Notes: a model not told the origin generated them from the sequence alone. Counted from the first letter of the stretch, positions 27,237 through 37,686 are shown. The stretch is DNA of 64,000 nucleotides from CAWAND01 sp963727915 (GCA_963727915.1 CAVSID010000001.1:930001-994000); one strand, 5' to 3'. A program made the numbers and translations.

Positions 27237-29520
27237 TCAACCTTTTACGAGCCCTAGCGCCCGTTGATTCCGGTTGCCACCCGGCGTTTCGCCCGTTTCG
27301 GCTCGCACGGTCTCTACAGCTTCCACGATGTGGGCCAGCGAGGGGATCACTTCTTTCCAACCCCGAGTCTTCAGCCCGCAGTCGGGGTTGATCCAGATTC
27401 GCTCGGCCGGCAGGTGGCGCAGGTACATGCGGAGCTTGTCGATGACCTGCTGGCGGTCGGCGACCACCGGGCTGTGCACATCGTACACCCCCGGGCCCAC
27501 CTCACGCCCGTAGTCGAACTCGGCCAGTTCACGGAGCGTTTCGTCGTCACTGCGAGCGTTTTCGATCGAAATCACGTCGGCGTTCAAGCGATCGATGGCG
27601 TCGAGGATGTCGCCGAACTCCGCGTAGCACATGTGGGTGTGGATCTGCGTGGCGGATTGGGCGCCGCCGGTGGCCAGGCGGAACGAGTCGACTGCCCAGT
27701 CAAGGTAGCCGTTCCAGCGATCAGGCTTGAATGGCAGCCCTTCTCTCAGCGCCGGCTCGTCGACCTGGATCACGCGCGCCCCGGCCTCCTCCAGATCCGT
27801 GATCTCGTCGCGCAGGGCCAGGGCAAGCTGGTAGGCGACGTCAGCTGGCTGGGATGTCAACGCGCTGGAAGGACCAGTTCAGAATAGTCACCGGTCCGGT
27901 CAGCATGCCCTTGACGGGCTTGCTGGTGAATGCCTGGGCGCGGGCGAACTCGCGCACCGTCATCGGGGCCGTGCGGCTGACATCAGCGTAGATAATCGGC
28001 GGGCGTACATAGCGGCTGCCATAGCTTTGGACCCAGCCGTTTTCGGTGAAGGCGAAGCCGGTGAGCTTCTGGGCGAAATACTCGACCATATCCGAGCGCT
28101 CGAACTCGCCGTGAACCAGCACATCTAGCCCAAGCCCCTCTTGAACCCCAATGGTATAGGCGATCCAGGCGTCGACCTTGTCCTCGTATTCCTCTTGAGT
28201 CAACTCACCCTTCTTGAACTTGGACCGAAGCCGGCGGATTTCCGTCGTTTGGGGGAAGGAGCCGATGGTGGTCGTGGGAAACAGCGGGAGTTCGATCTGT
28301 TGCGGGCGACGCGCAGCGTAGTCCTCGGCGCGGCGGAAATCCGACCTCGCTCAATCCGCTGAGCCGTTTGGCCACCGACTTGTCGTCGGGGGCGAAGGCT
28401 TTGAACGCTGCCCAGCCGGACTCGAGCGCCTGGAGTTCCTCATCTGTCGGACCCTTGCCGAGCAGGGCGATTTCCCCCAGCTTCTCTTGAGCAAACGCGA
28501 GCACATCTCGCAGTTGGGACGGCAGCGATGGTTCCGCCGATACCGTGATGGGCACAAACTGGAGCGACGCCGACGCGCTCACGCGCAACTGTTCGGCCAA
28601 TCCGGAAAGCTCGTCCAATGTCGCCAGGGCGGCCTCCGCCCGCATCCGCCAGATATTGCGCCCATCGACAATTCCAGCGGCCAGAACCTTGTCTTTCGGC
28701 CAGTTAGCAGCCTTGATCCGCTGTAGGTTGTCGCCATGTGCCAGATCCAAAGTCAAAGTTTTCACCGGGAAGGAGAGGGCTGGCTCGAAGGCCTCGCCCA
28801 AATCGTCGAAGTAGGTGACGAGGTTGATGGGCAGTCCGGACCTCGGCTAACCTGCGACAGGCAACGTCCACGTGGCCGGCGAGTTTGTGGCCGTCAGCCA
28901 GCACAAGCGCCGGCTCATGCAGTTGGACTTCAACCACACCCAGTGCCTTCAACTGGCCGAGCAGTTGGCTGTAGACCGGCAAAAGGGCATCCAGGGCGGA
29001 CGAGAAATCCTGACTCAACCGCGCCAGCCGAAGGAAGGTGACTGGGCCGAGAACGATCGGCACAGTGCGTTCGCCGAGCACCTTCTGGGCGCGTCGGGTG
29101 GTTTCCAAGAAATCGTCGAAATGTGCGGAGGGGGTTAGTTCGGTTTCGATCTCCGGCACCAGATAGTGATAGTTAGTGTCAAACCACTTAGTGAGCTCAA
29201 GTGCCGGTATGCCTTCGGCGCCGCGGGCCATGGCGAAATACCGGTCCAACCCCTGAAGTCCCTGGTAGCGCTCCGGGATCAGGCCAAGCCGGACGGTCCA
29301 GTCAAGCACATGGTCGTAGAGCGTGCTATCGCCCACCCCCACGAAGTCTATTCCGGCCTCGCGTTGGGTCGTCCATGCTTCGCCCTTCCACTTGATGCAG
29401 GGTCTGGACGAGTTCATCGGCCTGCAGTTGCCCCTTCCAATAGCTCTCCAAGGCGCGCTTCATCTCGCGCTGTGCCCCAATCCGCGGGTACCCGATGGTT
29501 TGTGTCTTGTACGAACCCAT
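27237..29520 (-). CDS. metE: Cobalamin-independent methionine synthase (about five apparent frameshifts)
   Basis: Start 'MGSYKTQTIGYPRIG' at 29520; joined length is about 760 residues as in MetE. The N-terminal barrel includes 'KWFDTNYHYLVPEI'. The C-terminal barrel has 'TTTIGSFPQT', 'LVHGEFERSDMVEYF' and zinc ligands in 'HTHMCYAEF' and 'NPDCGLKTRGW'. It transfers methyl from 5-methyl-THF-triglutamate to homocysteine without B12. The frame changes near 29400, 28800, 28340, 28200 and 27850, with conserved sequence resuming each time. Expression is governed by the SAM-I riboswitch upstream. The HMT/MTHFR fusion follows 11 bases later. Confidence 0.93.
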
Positions 29521-29593
29521 GCCTTCTCCTTTTGGACTCGCGGCCAGTGTATCTGGCCAAGTCCGTTTCTCCCATGGTCAACTCGTCCGGCGC

Positions 29594-29623
29594 AAAAAAA
29601 GGCCCTTCCGGAAGAAGAGGCCT
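29594..29623 (-). terminator. Riboswitch expression-platform terminator before metE
   Basis: On the minus strand AGGCC and GGCCT (plus strand 29619-29623 and 29600-29604) enclose a shorter CTTCC/GGAAG pairing. Seven T follow (plus-strand A at 29594-29600). It lies about 20 nt past the riboswitch 3' strand, as expected for SAM-induced termination. Confidence 0.85.
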
Positions 29624-29643
29624 GTAATGACGTGGGCTCATCG

Positions 29644-29758
29644 CTCATCTTCCAGAAGCTCTCAGCTTCTGCCGGAGTTGGCACCTTCCGCCGGGCGGGC
29701 TGCCCGCCAGAGGTTGCCGAGGCTTCACAGGGCCGGTCCCTCCACCTCTCTGGATGAG
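29644..29758 (-). promoter_or_regulatory. SAM-I (S-box) riboswitch upstream of metE
   Basis: Read on the minus strand, the S-box core is present in order: 'AGAGAGGTGGAGGGA', 'GGCCC', 'GAAGCC', 'GGCAACC', 'AAGGTGCCAA' and 'CCGGCAGA'. It is closed by P1 CTCATC (29758 end) with GATGAG (29644 end). High SAM should favour terminator formation at 29594-29623 and repress metE and the HMT/MTHFR gene. Motif recognition is direct; the mechanism is established for the class. Confidence 0.95.
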
Positions 29759-29805
29759 TGTCCTGGCGCCAAAGCGCCGGTGCACTGTTTTCTATTGTGG
29801 AGCGC

Positions 29806-29835
29806 AGTCTACCATGTCCGCCGGGGGCATGTCAA
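29806..29835 (-). promoter_or_regulatory. Promoter of the metE operon
   Basis: Minus strand TTGACA (29830-29835), an 18-nt spacer and TAGACT (29806-29811). Transcription would start near 29799, about 40 nt upstream of the riboswitch. Confidence 0.8.
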
Positions 29836-30043
29836 TTAGGGTCGAGCCATGCGCCGAGACTGGTATCGTCGGCCCCAAGGCCAATCTGTGGGGGCTCGAC
29901 TTCCCCATCGAAGACGCTCGCCAACCTGCGCCCGGGAATGTGACAGAATGCACGGTGAAACCGGGAATGGTCACTGTACGATGACTCGTGCGATCGAAGA
30001 TCTGACCCTGAAGGCAAAGGGATGACCCGGAGGAGACGTTCGC

Positions 30044-31266
30044 ATGAAGGCAAATCGGAAGTTTCGTGGGTCGACGCTCGTCAAACTGGCGCTGGCTGCC
30101 GTCATCGTGCTCGCGCTTGTTCTGGCGGTGCAGGTCATCTGGGCCCTGGTTATCTATCCGCCGGAGTACGTCTTCCGGGTGCTGAGGTGGGGCCAGTCGG
30201 ACGCCTTTGACTGGCAGAAGTTTCCGTCTCACGCTCTCGATGCGTCACCCCAACCATATGCCTTCGAGATGGCGGAAGACCCGGCGGTCGCGGCCCAACT
30301 GGCCGCATTGGCCGGCGTAGATGACTGGGACGTATTCCTGGCGAAGAATCAGACGCAGGCGTTTCTGGTGATCCAGGACGGGCGGATCATCTATCAGGGC
30401 TACTTCAATGGTGCGCGCCCCGACTCGATCGTGACCTCGTTTTCTGTGGCCAAGTCCTTCACGTCGGCCCTGGTTGGAATCGCAATTGGGGAGGGCGCCA
30501 TCCGGAGCGTCGATGACCGAGTCACGGACTACCTTCCCGAATTGGCTGCGCGGGATGCGAGATTCGAGAGATCACCATCCGCGATCTGCTGCGCATGGCG
30601 TCCGGCCTCGAGTACCAGGAGATGCGTTTCCTGATCTTCAGCGGTGACGATCCGCTCACGACCTACTACCCTGATCAGCGCTGGATCGCATTGAACAACA
30701 CTCACGTCGTTGAGCCGCCGGCGGAGCACTTCTTATATGACAAGTACCATCCACAGCTCTTGGGAATGATCCTGGAGAGGGCGACGGGGATGCCGGTCAC
30801 TGCCTATTTGCAGGCCAAGTTGTGGACGCCCTTGGGGATGGCCTATGATGGGTCCTGGAGCACCGACAGTCTTGACAGCGACTTCGAGAAAATGGAGTCG
30901 GGGGTCAACGCACGGGCGGTAGATTTCGCCAAGCTTGGCCAGCTCTATCTTCAGGGTGGTGCCTGGCAAGGTCAACAGCTGGTGCCGGAGACGTGGGTGG
31001 CTGACTCCACGCAACCTTGGCCGGTTAACCGGCCGGATTACTATCCGGCCTCTATTGCCGACAGGCCGGGTGGCGGATACTACGGCTACATGTGGTGGGG
31101 TTTCCTTCGGCCCGACGGCTACGATTTCTGCGCCGCCGGGGACAAAGGACAATATGTCTATGTCAGCCCGGCGAAGCGGTTGGTCATTGTGCGCAATGGT
31201 ACAGACTACGGCGTGCCGTCCGCAGTATGGTGGAACATCTTCTATCGTTTTGCTACGGATGCGTAG
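30044..31266 (+). CDS. Beta-lactamase-family serine hydrolase, membrane-anchored (one apparent frameshift)
   Basis: Starts 'MKANRKFRGS' at 30044 with GGAGGAG upstream. A single TM anchor lies at about residues 15-38. The serine nucleophile is in 'SFSVAKSFTSALVG' (S-x-x-K). 'YHPQLLGMILERATG' stands in the Y-x-N position, with His-Pro rather than the usual Asn. The class C-like fold continues to 'GGGYYGYMWWGF' and 'GQYVYVSPAKRLV'. The frame changes near 30570; joined length is about 407 residues. It probably acts as an esterase or D-peptidase outside the membrane rather than a drug-resistance enzyme. Confidence 0.86.
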
Positions 31267-31357
31267 GCGCCGCCCAGGCTTGAAGGCTGGGCTGGACGAT
31301 CAAATCACCGATCTCAAGCAAGGAGCCTGCCCATCGCCACGCTTGTGAGTATCGGCC

Positions 31358-31904
31358 ATGCATGACAGTCAGGAATCTGGGCGAGAGGCTGCCCTGGTGG
31401 TGTTGGTGCCCGAGGTCGAGGATCTGGTAGCGAGATTCCGCCTGCAGCACGACCCGTCGGCCGCCGTCGGGGTTCCCGCTCATATCACGATCAACTATCC
31501 GTTTCTCCCCGCCATGCGCGGAGACAGTGCGTTGGACCAAGAGCTGACGGCCTTGTTCTCGGGGGTATCCCCGTTTGCATTTTCGTTTCGGCGGATCGCC
31601 AGATTTCCAAATCTGCTCTACCTTCCTCCAGAACCAGCCGCCCCCTTTCAGCAACTGATCGTGTTGGTTGCCCAACATTTCCCTGAATCGCCGCCATACG
31701 GCGGACTCTACCGAGAAGTAATCCCACACCTTACCGTGGCGGACACCGAGGATGAAGCCGTGCTCGCCTCAGTTGAGGCAGAGCTGGCGCCGCTGCTCGA
31801 GCCGCGCCTTCCCGATCATGAGCCGCGCCGATGACGTGTGGCTGATCGACAACGCCGGCGGCAGCTGGCAGCACCTGGCGGCGTTTCCTCTCGGGGTAGA
31901 CTAG
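31358..31904 (+). CDS. 2'-5' RNA ligase/2H phosphoesterase-like protein (one apparent frameshift)
   Basis: Two H-x-T motifs, 'AHITINYPF' and 'PHLTVADT', define the 2H phosphoesterase fold. The frame changes near 31816: removing one base joins 'LEPRLPI' to 'MSRADDVWLIDNAGGSWQ', which gives the usual C-terminal strand and a stop at 31902-31904. Joined length is about 182 residues. Members act on 2',3'-cyclic phosphates or 2'-5' linkages; the specific substrate is unknown. Confidence 0.8.
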
Positions 31905-31997
31905 GCGCAGGCCTGCGCCTCATCTGGCACACGCTATCGGGACAACGCGGTCAGTCTGGCCAAGAAATGAGGCCGAGCGACAGCAAAGGAGGGATTC

Positions 31998-32508
31998 ATG
32001 AGTGATTTTGCCCATTTGGTCTCCGGCTGGGAGACCTTCTATCTTCTGACCGGAACAGCGGCTGCGACGCTTATTGGGCTGTTCTTTGTGGCTATTTCGG
32101 TCGGCAAAGAATCCGTCGAAGTCCAAGGGAACCAGGGATCTTGTGCTGTTTGGCGCCTTGACCTTCAACTGTTTCTTCTACGTCCTGATGATTTCAATTC
32201 TCTTTCTCATCCCCGGGTTGAGCAAGCTGTGGCTGGGCTTGCCGCTGGCCGTACTCGGCGGACTGGCATCGATTGGCGCGCTGGTCCAATGGCGTCAGGC
32301 GAGAACCATGCCGTCCGACCGCTTCAGAAGGCCAATCGCCGGCCGATTCGGCGTGCCGGTCTTCTCTCTGTTCATGATCGTCGCCATCGGATTGCTGACT
32401 GTGTTGGGCGCCACCTGGAGTCTCTACGGATTGGTGGTGGTGATCATCCTCTTGCTGGCCTCTGCCTCGCAGAACGCGTGGGCGCTGCTGATGTTGGAGC
32501 AGGTGTAA
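31998..32508 (+). CDS. Polytopic membrane protein of unknown function (one apparent frameshift)
   Basis: About 170 residues when joined; start with AAGGAGG upstream of ATG 31998. Four TM helices are visible, including 'LLTGTAAATLIGLFFVAI', 'LTFNCFFYVLMISILFLIPG' and 'VVVIILLLASASQNAWALL'. The frame changes near 32138. No family is recognised with confidence and no catalytic motif is seen. A degenerate copy of the recurrent palindrome lies 41 nt after the stop. Confidence 0.65.
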
Positions 32509-33875
32509 AGGACCTCACCCGGACCGCAAGCTCGGGAGTGTCCCGGCGCTTGTGACAAACGGCACAAACTCGGCCTGCCGGCGATGGGCTCCGATTTGCA
32601 GTGTTTGAGGGTGAGGCAGGGAATCTCAGGCTGCGCGGGCTGTCTCAGAAGAACTCGATTTGACCGGGCGGGTATCTGGCTCGGTATGCCCATTGGCACC
32701 GTGCCAGAATCTCTCGTGGACGTGAAAACCATTCGATGTGTCCGACGCCTCGGCATCGCCATGGCGGTGCCCATTCGCGCGCCCGGCGCGTTGCCGTTGG
32801 CTGGATTGGCGGCCAGGCTTTCGGCCGGTTGCTGGACCAGAATGACGCCCTCCGGCGGCCTGATCTTCCCCAACTGAGCGCGGAGCGGGTTGAGCAGCTC
32901 ATAGTAGCGGCTCAGCTCTGCCAGGGCATCAGGGTCCGGGGGATTTGCGTTGTAGATCGCCTTCAGGAGCTCTTCGCGCTCGGCCCAGGCGCCAGCGGCC
33001 TCCAAGGCGGGGGGGGCGCAGCGCTCGATCAGGTAGGCGTACACGTTGTCTCCACTTGAAAGCGAGTACTCGTATTCCCCAATAATCTGCTGCGGGTCGC
33101 TCTCGGCCCAGCTTCGGCAGTCCTCATCGACGAAGTTGGCGCGTGAGGATGCCAGTGCCCAACCTTCGGCATTGGCTGGGCGGTGGCGACTCTGGCGAGA
33201 GATGGCGCGCTCTCGCAGCTCGAGCCGCTGCAAAATGGTCACCAGAATCTCCCAGGCGGCGGCTTCATTGCCTTTGATCGTGCGACGGTACTCATCCGCC
33301 GCCTGCCGGAGCAGGTCCTGCTTCTGGGTTGGTGTCAATCGCTCGGCGCCGGTGGCGTGGGAGGCAGCCCCTTCATACTGGGCGAGGGCGCGACGGATTT
33401 CCGCCAAATAGAGCTTCACCTGAACGACGGCCCGCCGAACATCGAGTTCCAGGCTGCTTCGCGTGTGTTCACGGCTAGGTTTGGGCGGATTCAACACCAA
33501 CCGCTGGACCGTGTCCACAAGTTGGCGGTTGGGAACGGGTTTGGTCAGGTAGGCGTCGGCGCCGGCTTCGATGGCCGCATCGACATCTTGGGGTGTGTTC
33601 TTGGCGGACACGACCACGATCGGGACGTGGGGCGTGTTCGACTCCTGCCGTAGATATCGGCAAAACTCCAGGCCGGAGGCGTTTGGCATCATCAGGTCGA
33701 GCAGGACGGCGTTCGGGGGTTGGGCCTCCAAGCTGCGGATGCCCTCCACCACCGTTCCGGCGACCTGAGTCTCATAGCCCTCGAATCCGAATAGCGTGCC
33801 GAAGAGCTCGGCGATGACTGGGTCATCTTCGAGGATCAGAAGACGCGGTGGGCTTTCTGGCACGTGGGTGTCCAT
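32424..33875 (-). CDS. Response regulator with unrecognised C-terminal domain (3' end uncertain)
   Basis: The receiver domain (about 10-128) is clear: acidic pair in 'LILEDDPVIAELF', phosphoacceptor Asp in 'VLLDLMMPNASG', Thr/Ser in 'IVVVSAKN' and Lys in 'AYLTKPVPN'. It is followed by a helical region (about 140-330, 'VQVKLYLAEIRRALAQYE' and 'YLIERCAPPALEAAGAWA') without known DNA-binding or enzymatic motifs. The frame stays open to 32424, overlapping the convergent gene. The last 75 codons look non-native: a frame change near 32700 would give a stop at 32645. A kinase partner is not in the window. Confidence 0.75.
   Translation of the reverse strand: MDTHVPESPPRLLILEDDPVIAELFGTLFGFEGYETQVAGTVVEGIRSLEAQPPNAVLLDLMMPNASGLEFCRYLRQESNTPHVPIVVVSAKNTPQDVDAAIEAGADAYLTKPVPNRQLVDTVQRLVLNPPKPSREHTRSSLELDVRRAVVQVKLYLAEIRRALAQYEGAASHATGAERLTPTQKQDLLRQAADEYRRTIKGNEAAAWEILVTILQRLELRERAISRQSRHRPANAEGWALASSRANFVDEDCRSWAESDPQQIIGEYEYSLSSGDNVYAYLIERCAPPALEAAGAWAEREELLKAIYNANPPDPDALAELSRYYELLNPLRAQLGKIRPPEGVILVQQPAESLAANPANGNAPGARMGTAMAMPRRRTHRMVFTSTRDSGTVPMGIPSQIPARSNRVLLRQPAQPEIPCLTLKHCKSEPIAGRPSLCRLSQAPGHSRACGPGEVLYTCSNISSAHAFCEAEASKRMITTTNP
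32550..32567 (+). repeat. Recurrent 18-bp palindrome, copy G (degenerate)
   Basis: TTGTGAC-AAAC-GGCACAA: the left core TTGTGA is intact, the right half differs at two positions. It is 41 nt after a plus-strand stop, between convergent genes. Confidence 0.45.
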
Positions 33876-34066
33876 CTCCCTCCCTGGAGTGGCCCGTTGG
33901 TACCTACTTTCAGTATAGGGAGTGAGGCCTGCGCTTGCGTCTTACGGATACCTTACAAAAACCATCGGCTGGTGGGGGTTGGCCGCATTTGACGGTTGTG
34001 GCACAATCCGTCTCCCGACGCCGCTCGTTGCCCACCCAATCCGCGAGCCAACGAAGGGTTAACGCT

Positions 34067-34783
34067 TTGGCCTTTGATTTGATCGCTTTTGATGCTGATG
34101 ACACCTTGTGGGTGAATGAACCGCTGTACCGCATGGGCAGGGAGCGGTTCAGCGAGCAGATGGCGAAGTACGGCCCTCTCGAAGACCTGAACGCCCTGGT
34201 CGATCGGATCGAGATCGACAACTTGAAGTACTACGGCTATGGCGCCGTGAGCTTTGTGATCTCCCTGATCGAAGCGGCCATCACTTGGACCCACGGACAG
34301 GTTTCGGCCGATGATATCCAGGGTCTGATCGACCTTTCCAAGGAGATGATCGAGGCCGATCTTCCCCTTTTGGACGGGGTGGAGAGCACGGTCGCCGGCT
34401 TGGCCTCGGAGTACGCGTTGATGCTAATCACCAAAGGCGATCTGCTGCACCAGCAGATGAAGGTCGATCGATCCGGCCTGGCGACCTACTTCGACCATGT
34501 GGAGGTCGTGAGCGAGAAGTCGCCCGAGACGTATGCGGCGATTTTGGCGCGCTTGGGGGTCAACCCCCAGCGGTTCTTGATGGTCGGAAATTCCATGCGC
34601 TCGGATATCCTGCCCGTGCTCGAAATTGGGGCCTGGGCGGCCTACGTGCCCAACGATATGACCTGGGCGCATGAAGCCATCGAGCTGGATGAAATGCCGG
34701 GGGATCGGTTCTTTGAACTAGAGAGCATGGCGGAGCTTCCTGCCGTGATCGCCGGTCTGGAACGAGATGACCGGCCTGCCTGA
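34067..34783 (+). CDS. HAD-superfamily hydrolase
   Basis: 238 residues from TTG 34067, chosen because GAAGGG lies 8 nt upstream; the frame is open to 33935. Motif I 'FDADDTLW' holds the nucleophile and acid Asp. 'LLHQQMKV' and Lys in 'SEKSPETY' form the middle motifs. 'VGNSMRSDILP' gives motif IV. A helical C1 cap is present at about 20-95. It is probably a cytosolic phosphatase of unknown substrate. Not a close relative of the HAD gene at 1566. Confidence 0.85.
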   Translation: MAFDLIAFDADDTLWVNEPLYRMGRERFSEQMAKYGPLEDLNALVDRIEIDNLKYYGYGAVSFVISLIEAAITWTHGQVSADDIQGLIDLSKEMIEADLPLLDGVESTVAGLASEYALMLITKGDLLHQQMKVDRSGLATYFDHVEVVSEKSPETYAAILARLGVNPQRFLMVGNSMRSDILPVLEIGAWAAYVPNDMTWAHEAIELDEMPGDRFFELESMAELPAVIAGLERDDRPA

Positions 34784-34828
34784 ACACCGTTTGTCCGCAC
34801 GCCGACGTCGCCTCCAAAGGTTGGCTCC

Positions 34829-35317
34829 GTGAGCAATCGTCTCGTGCCCCAACCGGAGCCCGCCACACGCTACTTGCGTTTGCTGGCGGAGACTCCGGCT
34901 CGTCTGGCCGACCTGGCCAAATCCACCAGGGACGATGTCCTCTCCAACTCGCCGGGCCCAAGGAGCTGGTCCGCGGTGCAGATCCTGGCCCATGTGTGGG
35001 GCTTCAGCGACGTCTGGACGTTCAGCACGCTGGCCATGCTGGCCGAGGACGAACCCCAGCTGGCCTTGTTCGATCCCCGGCGGTGGGCGCGGGCCGTCGG
35101 CTACGTCCGACTCCCCTTTCAGGTCTCCTTGGGTGGCCTGGCCGTCTCAAGGCGGGAATTGGTACGGGCCCTTCAGGATCAGTCCCTTTCGGTCTGGGCG
35201 CGCCGAGGCATGATTCGCGGTCGGGCCCATTCGGTGTACAGCCGGACCCGGCGCATGGCGGAACATGAACTTGAGCACCTGAAGCAGCTGCGCGGCTTGT
35301 TGGCCGCCAAGGGCTGA
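34829..35317 (+). CDS. DinB-family protein
   Basis: 162 residues from GTG 34829. 'GPRSWSAVQILAHVWGFSDV' and C-terminal 'AEHELEHLKQLRG' match the DinB bundle and contain its metal His residues. A central region, 'RWARAVGYVRLPFQVSLGG', is basic. It is in the same direction as the DUF952 gene, 4 bases away, so the two are likely cotranscribed. Function unknown. Confidence 0.78.
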   Translation: MSNRLVPQPEPATRYLRLLAETPARLADLAKSTRDDVLSNSPGPRSWSAVQILAHVWGFSDVWTFSTLAMLAEDEPQLALFDPRRWARAVGYVRLPFQVSLGGLAVSRRELVRALQDQSLSVWARRGMIRGRAHSVYSRTRRMAEHELEHLKQLRGLLAAKG

Positions 35318-35321
35318 GGCA

Positions 35322-35675
35322 ATGCACGAACCGAGTAGGAAGACCATCTATCACCTCCTTTCACAAGGCGGTTGGAAGGTGTTCCAAAGCCAGGGAATAT
35401 ACCGCCCTGCCAGCCTTGCTTCAGAAGGGTTCATTCACTGCTCGCCGGCCATACGCGTGGCCGAAGTGGCCAATGCTTTCTATCAGGGACAATCGGATCT
35501 GGTGTTGCTGGAGGTCGATCCGGAGCGCCTGACGGCCAGACTGGTCTACGAACCGGCGCTGGATCGGCCCGGCATGTTTCCCCACATCTATGGGCCCCTC
35601 AACCTGGAGGCGGTATTGAGCGCACGGGAATATCCCCCTGACGACGCTGGCCGGTTCCACGATGTGGGCGGCTAG
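35322..35675 (+). CDS. DUF952 family protein
   Basis: 117 residues. 'TIYHLLSQGGWKVFQ', 'GFIHCSPAIRVAEVAN', 'DLVLLEVDPERL' and 'FPHIYGPLNLEAV' match DUF952, a small cytosolic family of unknown biochemical function with conserved His residues. Starts 4 bases after the DinB-like gene. Confidence 0.88.
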   Translation: MHEPSRKTIYHLLSQGGWKVFQSQGIYRPASLASEGFIHCSPAIRVAEVANAFYQGQSDLVLLEVDPERLTARLVYEPALDRPGMFPHIYGPLNLEAVLSAREYPPDDAGRFHDVGG

Positions 35676-35785
35676 CCCTGCAGCTCTGGTGCCCCGCTGT
35701 TCTCGGCCGGCTCAGGACCTTCTTTCCTTTGTGCCCCGAGAGGGGAGAGCAATTCGGCCGTAGGCCGTTTCAGTCGGCCGTCGTG

Positions 35786-35791
35786 TAGAAT
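35786..35791 (+). promoter_or_regulatory. -10 box TAGAAT, 7 nt before rsmI ATG
   Basis: TAGAAT is separated from the ATG at 35799 by 7 nt, the usual distance to a transcription start, so a leaderless transcript is predicted. No ribosome-binding site fits in the gap. Confidence 0.6.
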
Positions 35792-35798
35792 CACCCGT

Positions 35799-36621
35799 AT
35801 GGGCACCCTGTTTCTCGTCAGCACGCCGATCGGCAACCTCGAAGACATCACGGGACGTGCCCTGCGGATCCTGAGCGAGGTCCAACTGGTCGCTGCCGAG
35901 GACACACGCCATACGCGCCGTCTGCTCGATCACTATCATTTGTCGCCAAGCCTCGTCAGTTATCATGAACACAACAAGGCGCCGCGCCTCGAGCAGCTGA
36001 TTTCGGGCATTGGATGAAGGCGACGTGGCCATCGTCTCCGACGCCGGCGCCCCCGGGCTCTCCGACCCAGGCTATGAATTGGTTCGGGCAGCCTGGAAGG
36101 CGGGCCACCAGGTCAGCCCCATGCCGGGGCCATCGGCGCCGGTGGCAGCCCTGACGGCATCCGGCCTACCCAGCGACCGATTCTTGTATCTTGGCTATCT
36201 GCCGCGCCGCGGGGCCGAGCGGCGCGAGCTGATCGAAACCGTCAGCCGCGTGCCCTGGACGTTGGTGGCCTTTGAAACTCCCCATCGCTTGAAAGTCTCA
36301 CTTGGAGATCTCGCATCGATCCTGGGCGCGGGCCGGCCGGCGGCGGTGTGCCGCGAGCTGACAAAGCTTCACGAGGAATTCGTGCGGGGCAGTTTGGCCG
36401 AAGTTGAAACGCACTTCGACGCCGTCGAGCCGATTGGAGAGATCACCATCGTCATCCAGGGCGCCGATGAGGCGCTTCGCTGGACAGATGAGGCGGTCCG
36501 CCAAGCGCTGGCTGCGGCGCTGGAAAAGGGACAATCTGCCTCGCAGGCGGCCAAGCAGGTCGCCCGACTTTCGGGGTGGCCGCGGCAGGATGTTTACCGA
36601 ATGGCATTGGAGGCGAAATGA
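35799..36621 (+). CDS. rsmI: 16S rRNA (cytidine-1402 2'-O)-methyltransferase (one apparent frameshift)
   Basis: Starts 'MGTLFLVSTPIGNLEDITGR', the family signature. 'VAAEDTRHTRRLLDHY' and 'SYHEHN' follow. Near 36008 an extra G breaks the frame, which resumes as 'DEGDVAIVSDAGAPGLSDPG'. 'MPGPSAPVAALTASGLP' is the tetrapyrrole-methylase-like SAM site. Joined length is about 274 residues. The enzyme 2'-O-methylates C1402 of 16S rRNA. The last bases overlap the next start (ATGA). Confidence 0.93.
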
Positions 36622-37677
36622 ATCTGGATGACACCAATCACTTCAGGGAATTGGACAGCCAGGGGATGCTGGCCGAGATCGACGGTCTGCCTGCACAGTT
36701 CGAAAAGGCGTGGTCGATCGGTCAATCGGGCAATCTGCCCAAAATGGATGGCATCCGCCAGGTAGTGGTTGCCGGCATGGGCGGGTCGGCCATCGGGGGT
36801 GACCTGCTGGCGGCCTATATGTCGGCCCATGGCAGGGCCCAGGTGACCGTATGGCGGGGCTACGACCTGCCTGGCTACGCTGCCGGCAAAGACACCCTGG
36901 TTATCGCTTCCTCCCACTCTGGCAACACCGAAGAGACTCTCTCCAGCTTATGAACAAGCCAAAAAGCAGGGGGTTCATCTGCTGGCGGTCACCACCGGCG
37001 GCGAACTGGCGAAGCGTGCCACGTCGGACGGTGTGCCCTTGTGGACCTTCGACCATCCCGGCCAGCCGCGGGCCGCAGTGGGCTATTCGTTCGGCATGCT
37101 GCTCGGCGCGGCCGCCAGGCTCAATCTGGTGGATGATCCATCGTCCGATGTCAGCGCCGCTGCGGATGCTATGCGGACCCAGCAGGCCGGCTTGACGGCA
37201 AACATCCCGGCGGCGAAGAATCCAGCCAAGCGCATGGCTGGGCAGCTGATGGAACGCTGGCCGATCATCGTGGGTCCCCAGATCCTGTCACCCGTGGCGC
37301 GGCGCTGGCGCACGCAGATCGCAGAGGTTGCGAAGGCCCTGGCCCAGTTCGAAGAGCTGCCCGAGATGGATCACAACATGTTGGCCGGGGTGGAGAATCC
37401 CGAAGCCAGGTTCGGACAGACGATACTGATCTTTCTGCGCTGCCCGAGCCTGCACCCACGCGTGCTCAAGCGCATCGACATCACGCGTGAGCTGTTCATG
37501 GTGGAGGGATTCAACACAGACATCATTGACTCCGCCGGGGACATACCCTTGGCCCATCAGTGGACCAGCCTTCACTTCGGCGACTACATGTCCTTCTACC
37601 TGGCGATGGCCTATGAAACGGATCCATCCCCAGTACGCGCCATCGAGGGCTTGAAGGAACGCCTGAGAGAGGGCTAA
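36618..37677 (+). CDS. Bifunctional phosphoglucose/phosphomannose isomerase, SIS family (one apparent frameshift)
   Basis: Starts at the ATGA overlap with rsmI. 'VVAGMGGSAIGGDLLAAY' and 'ASSHSGNTEETLSS' are the phospho-sugar-binding loops of the SIS fold. After a frame change near 36949, 'FEELPEMDHNMLAGVENP' gives the catalytic Glu and His. Joined length about 352 residues agrees with the bifunctional archaeal/bacterial family, shorter than classical Pgi. It interconverts glucose 6-phosphate, mannose 6-phosphate and fructose 6-phosphate. A copy of the palindrome begins 9 nt after the stop. Confidence 0.88.
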
Positions 37678-37686
37678 GGGCACAAG

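Noticed and set aside
25834..27267. A long plus-strand open frame opposite the HMT/MTHFR fusion gene
   Set aside because: Composition follows from the codon pattern of the real gene on the other strand; no domain motif, ribosome-binding site or promoter.
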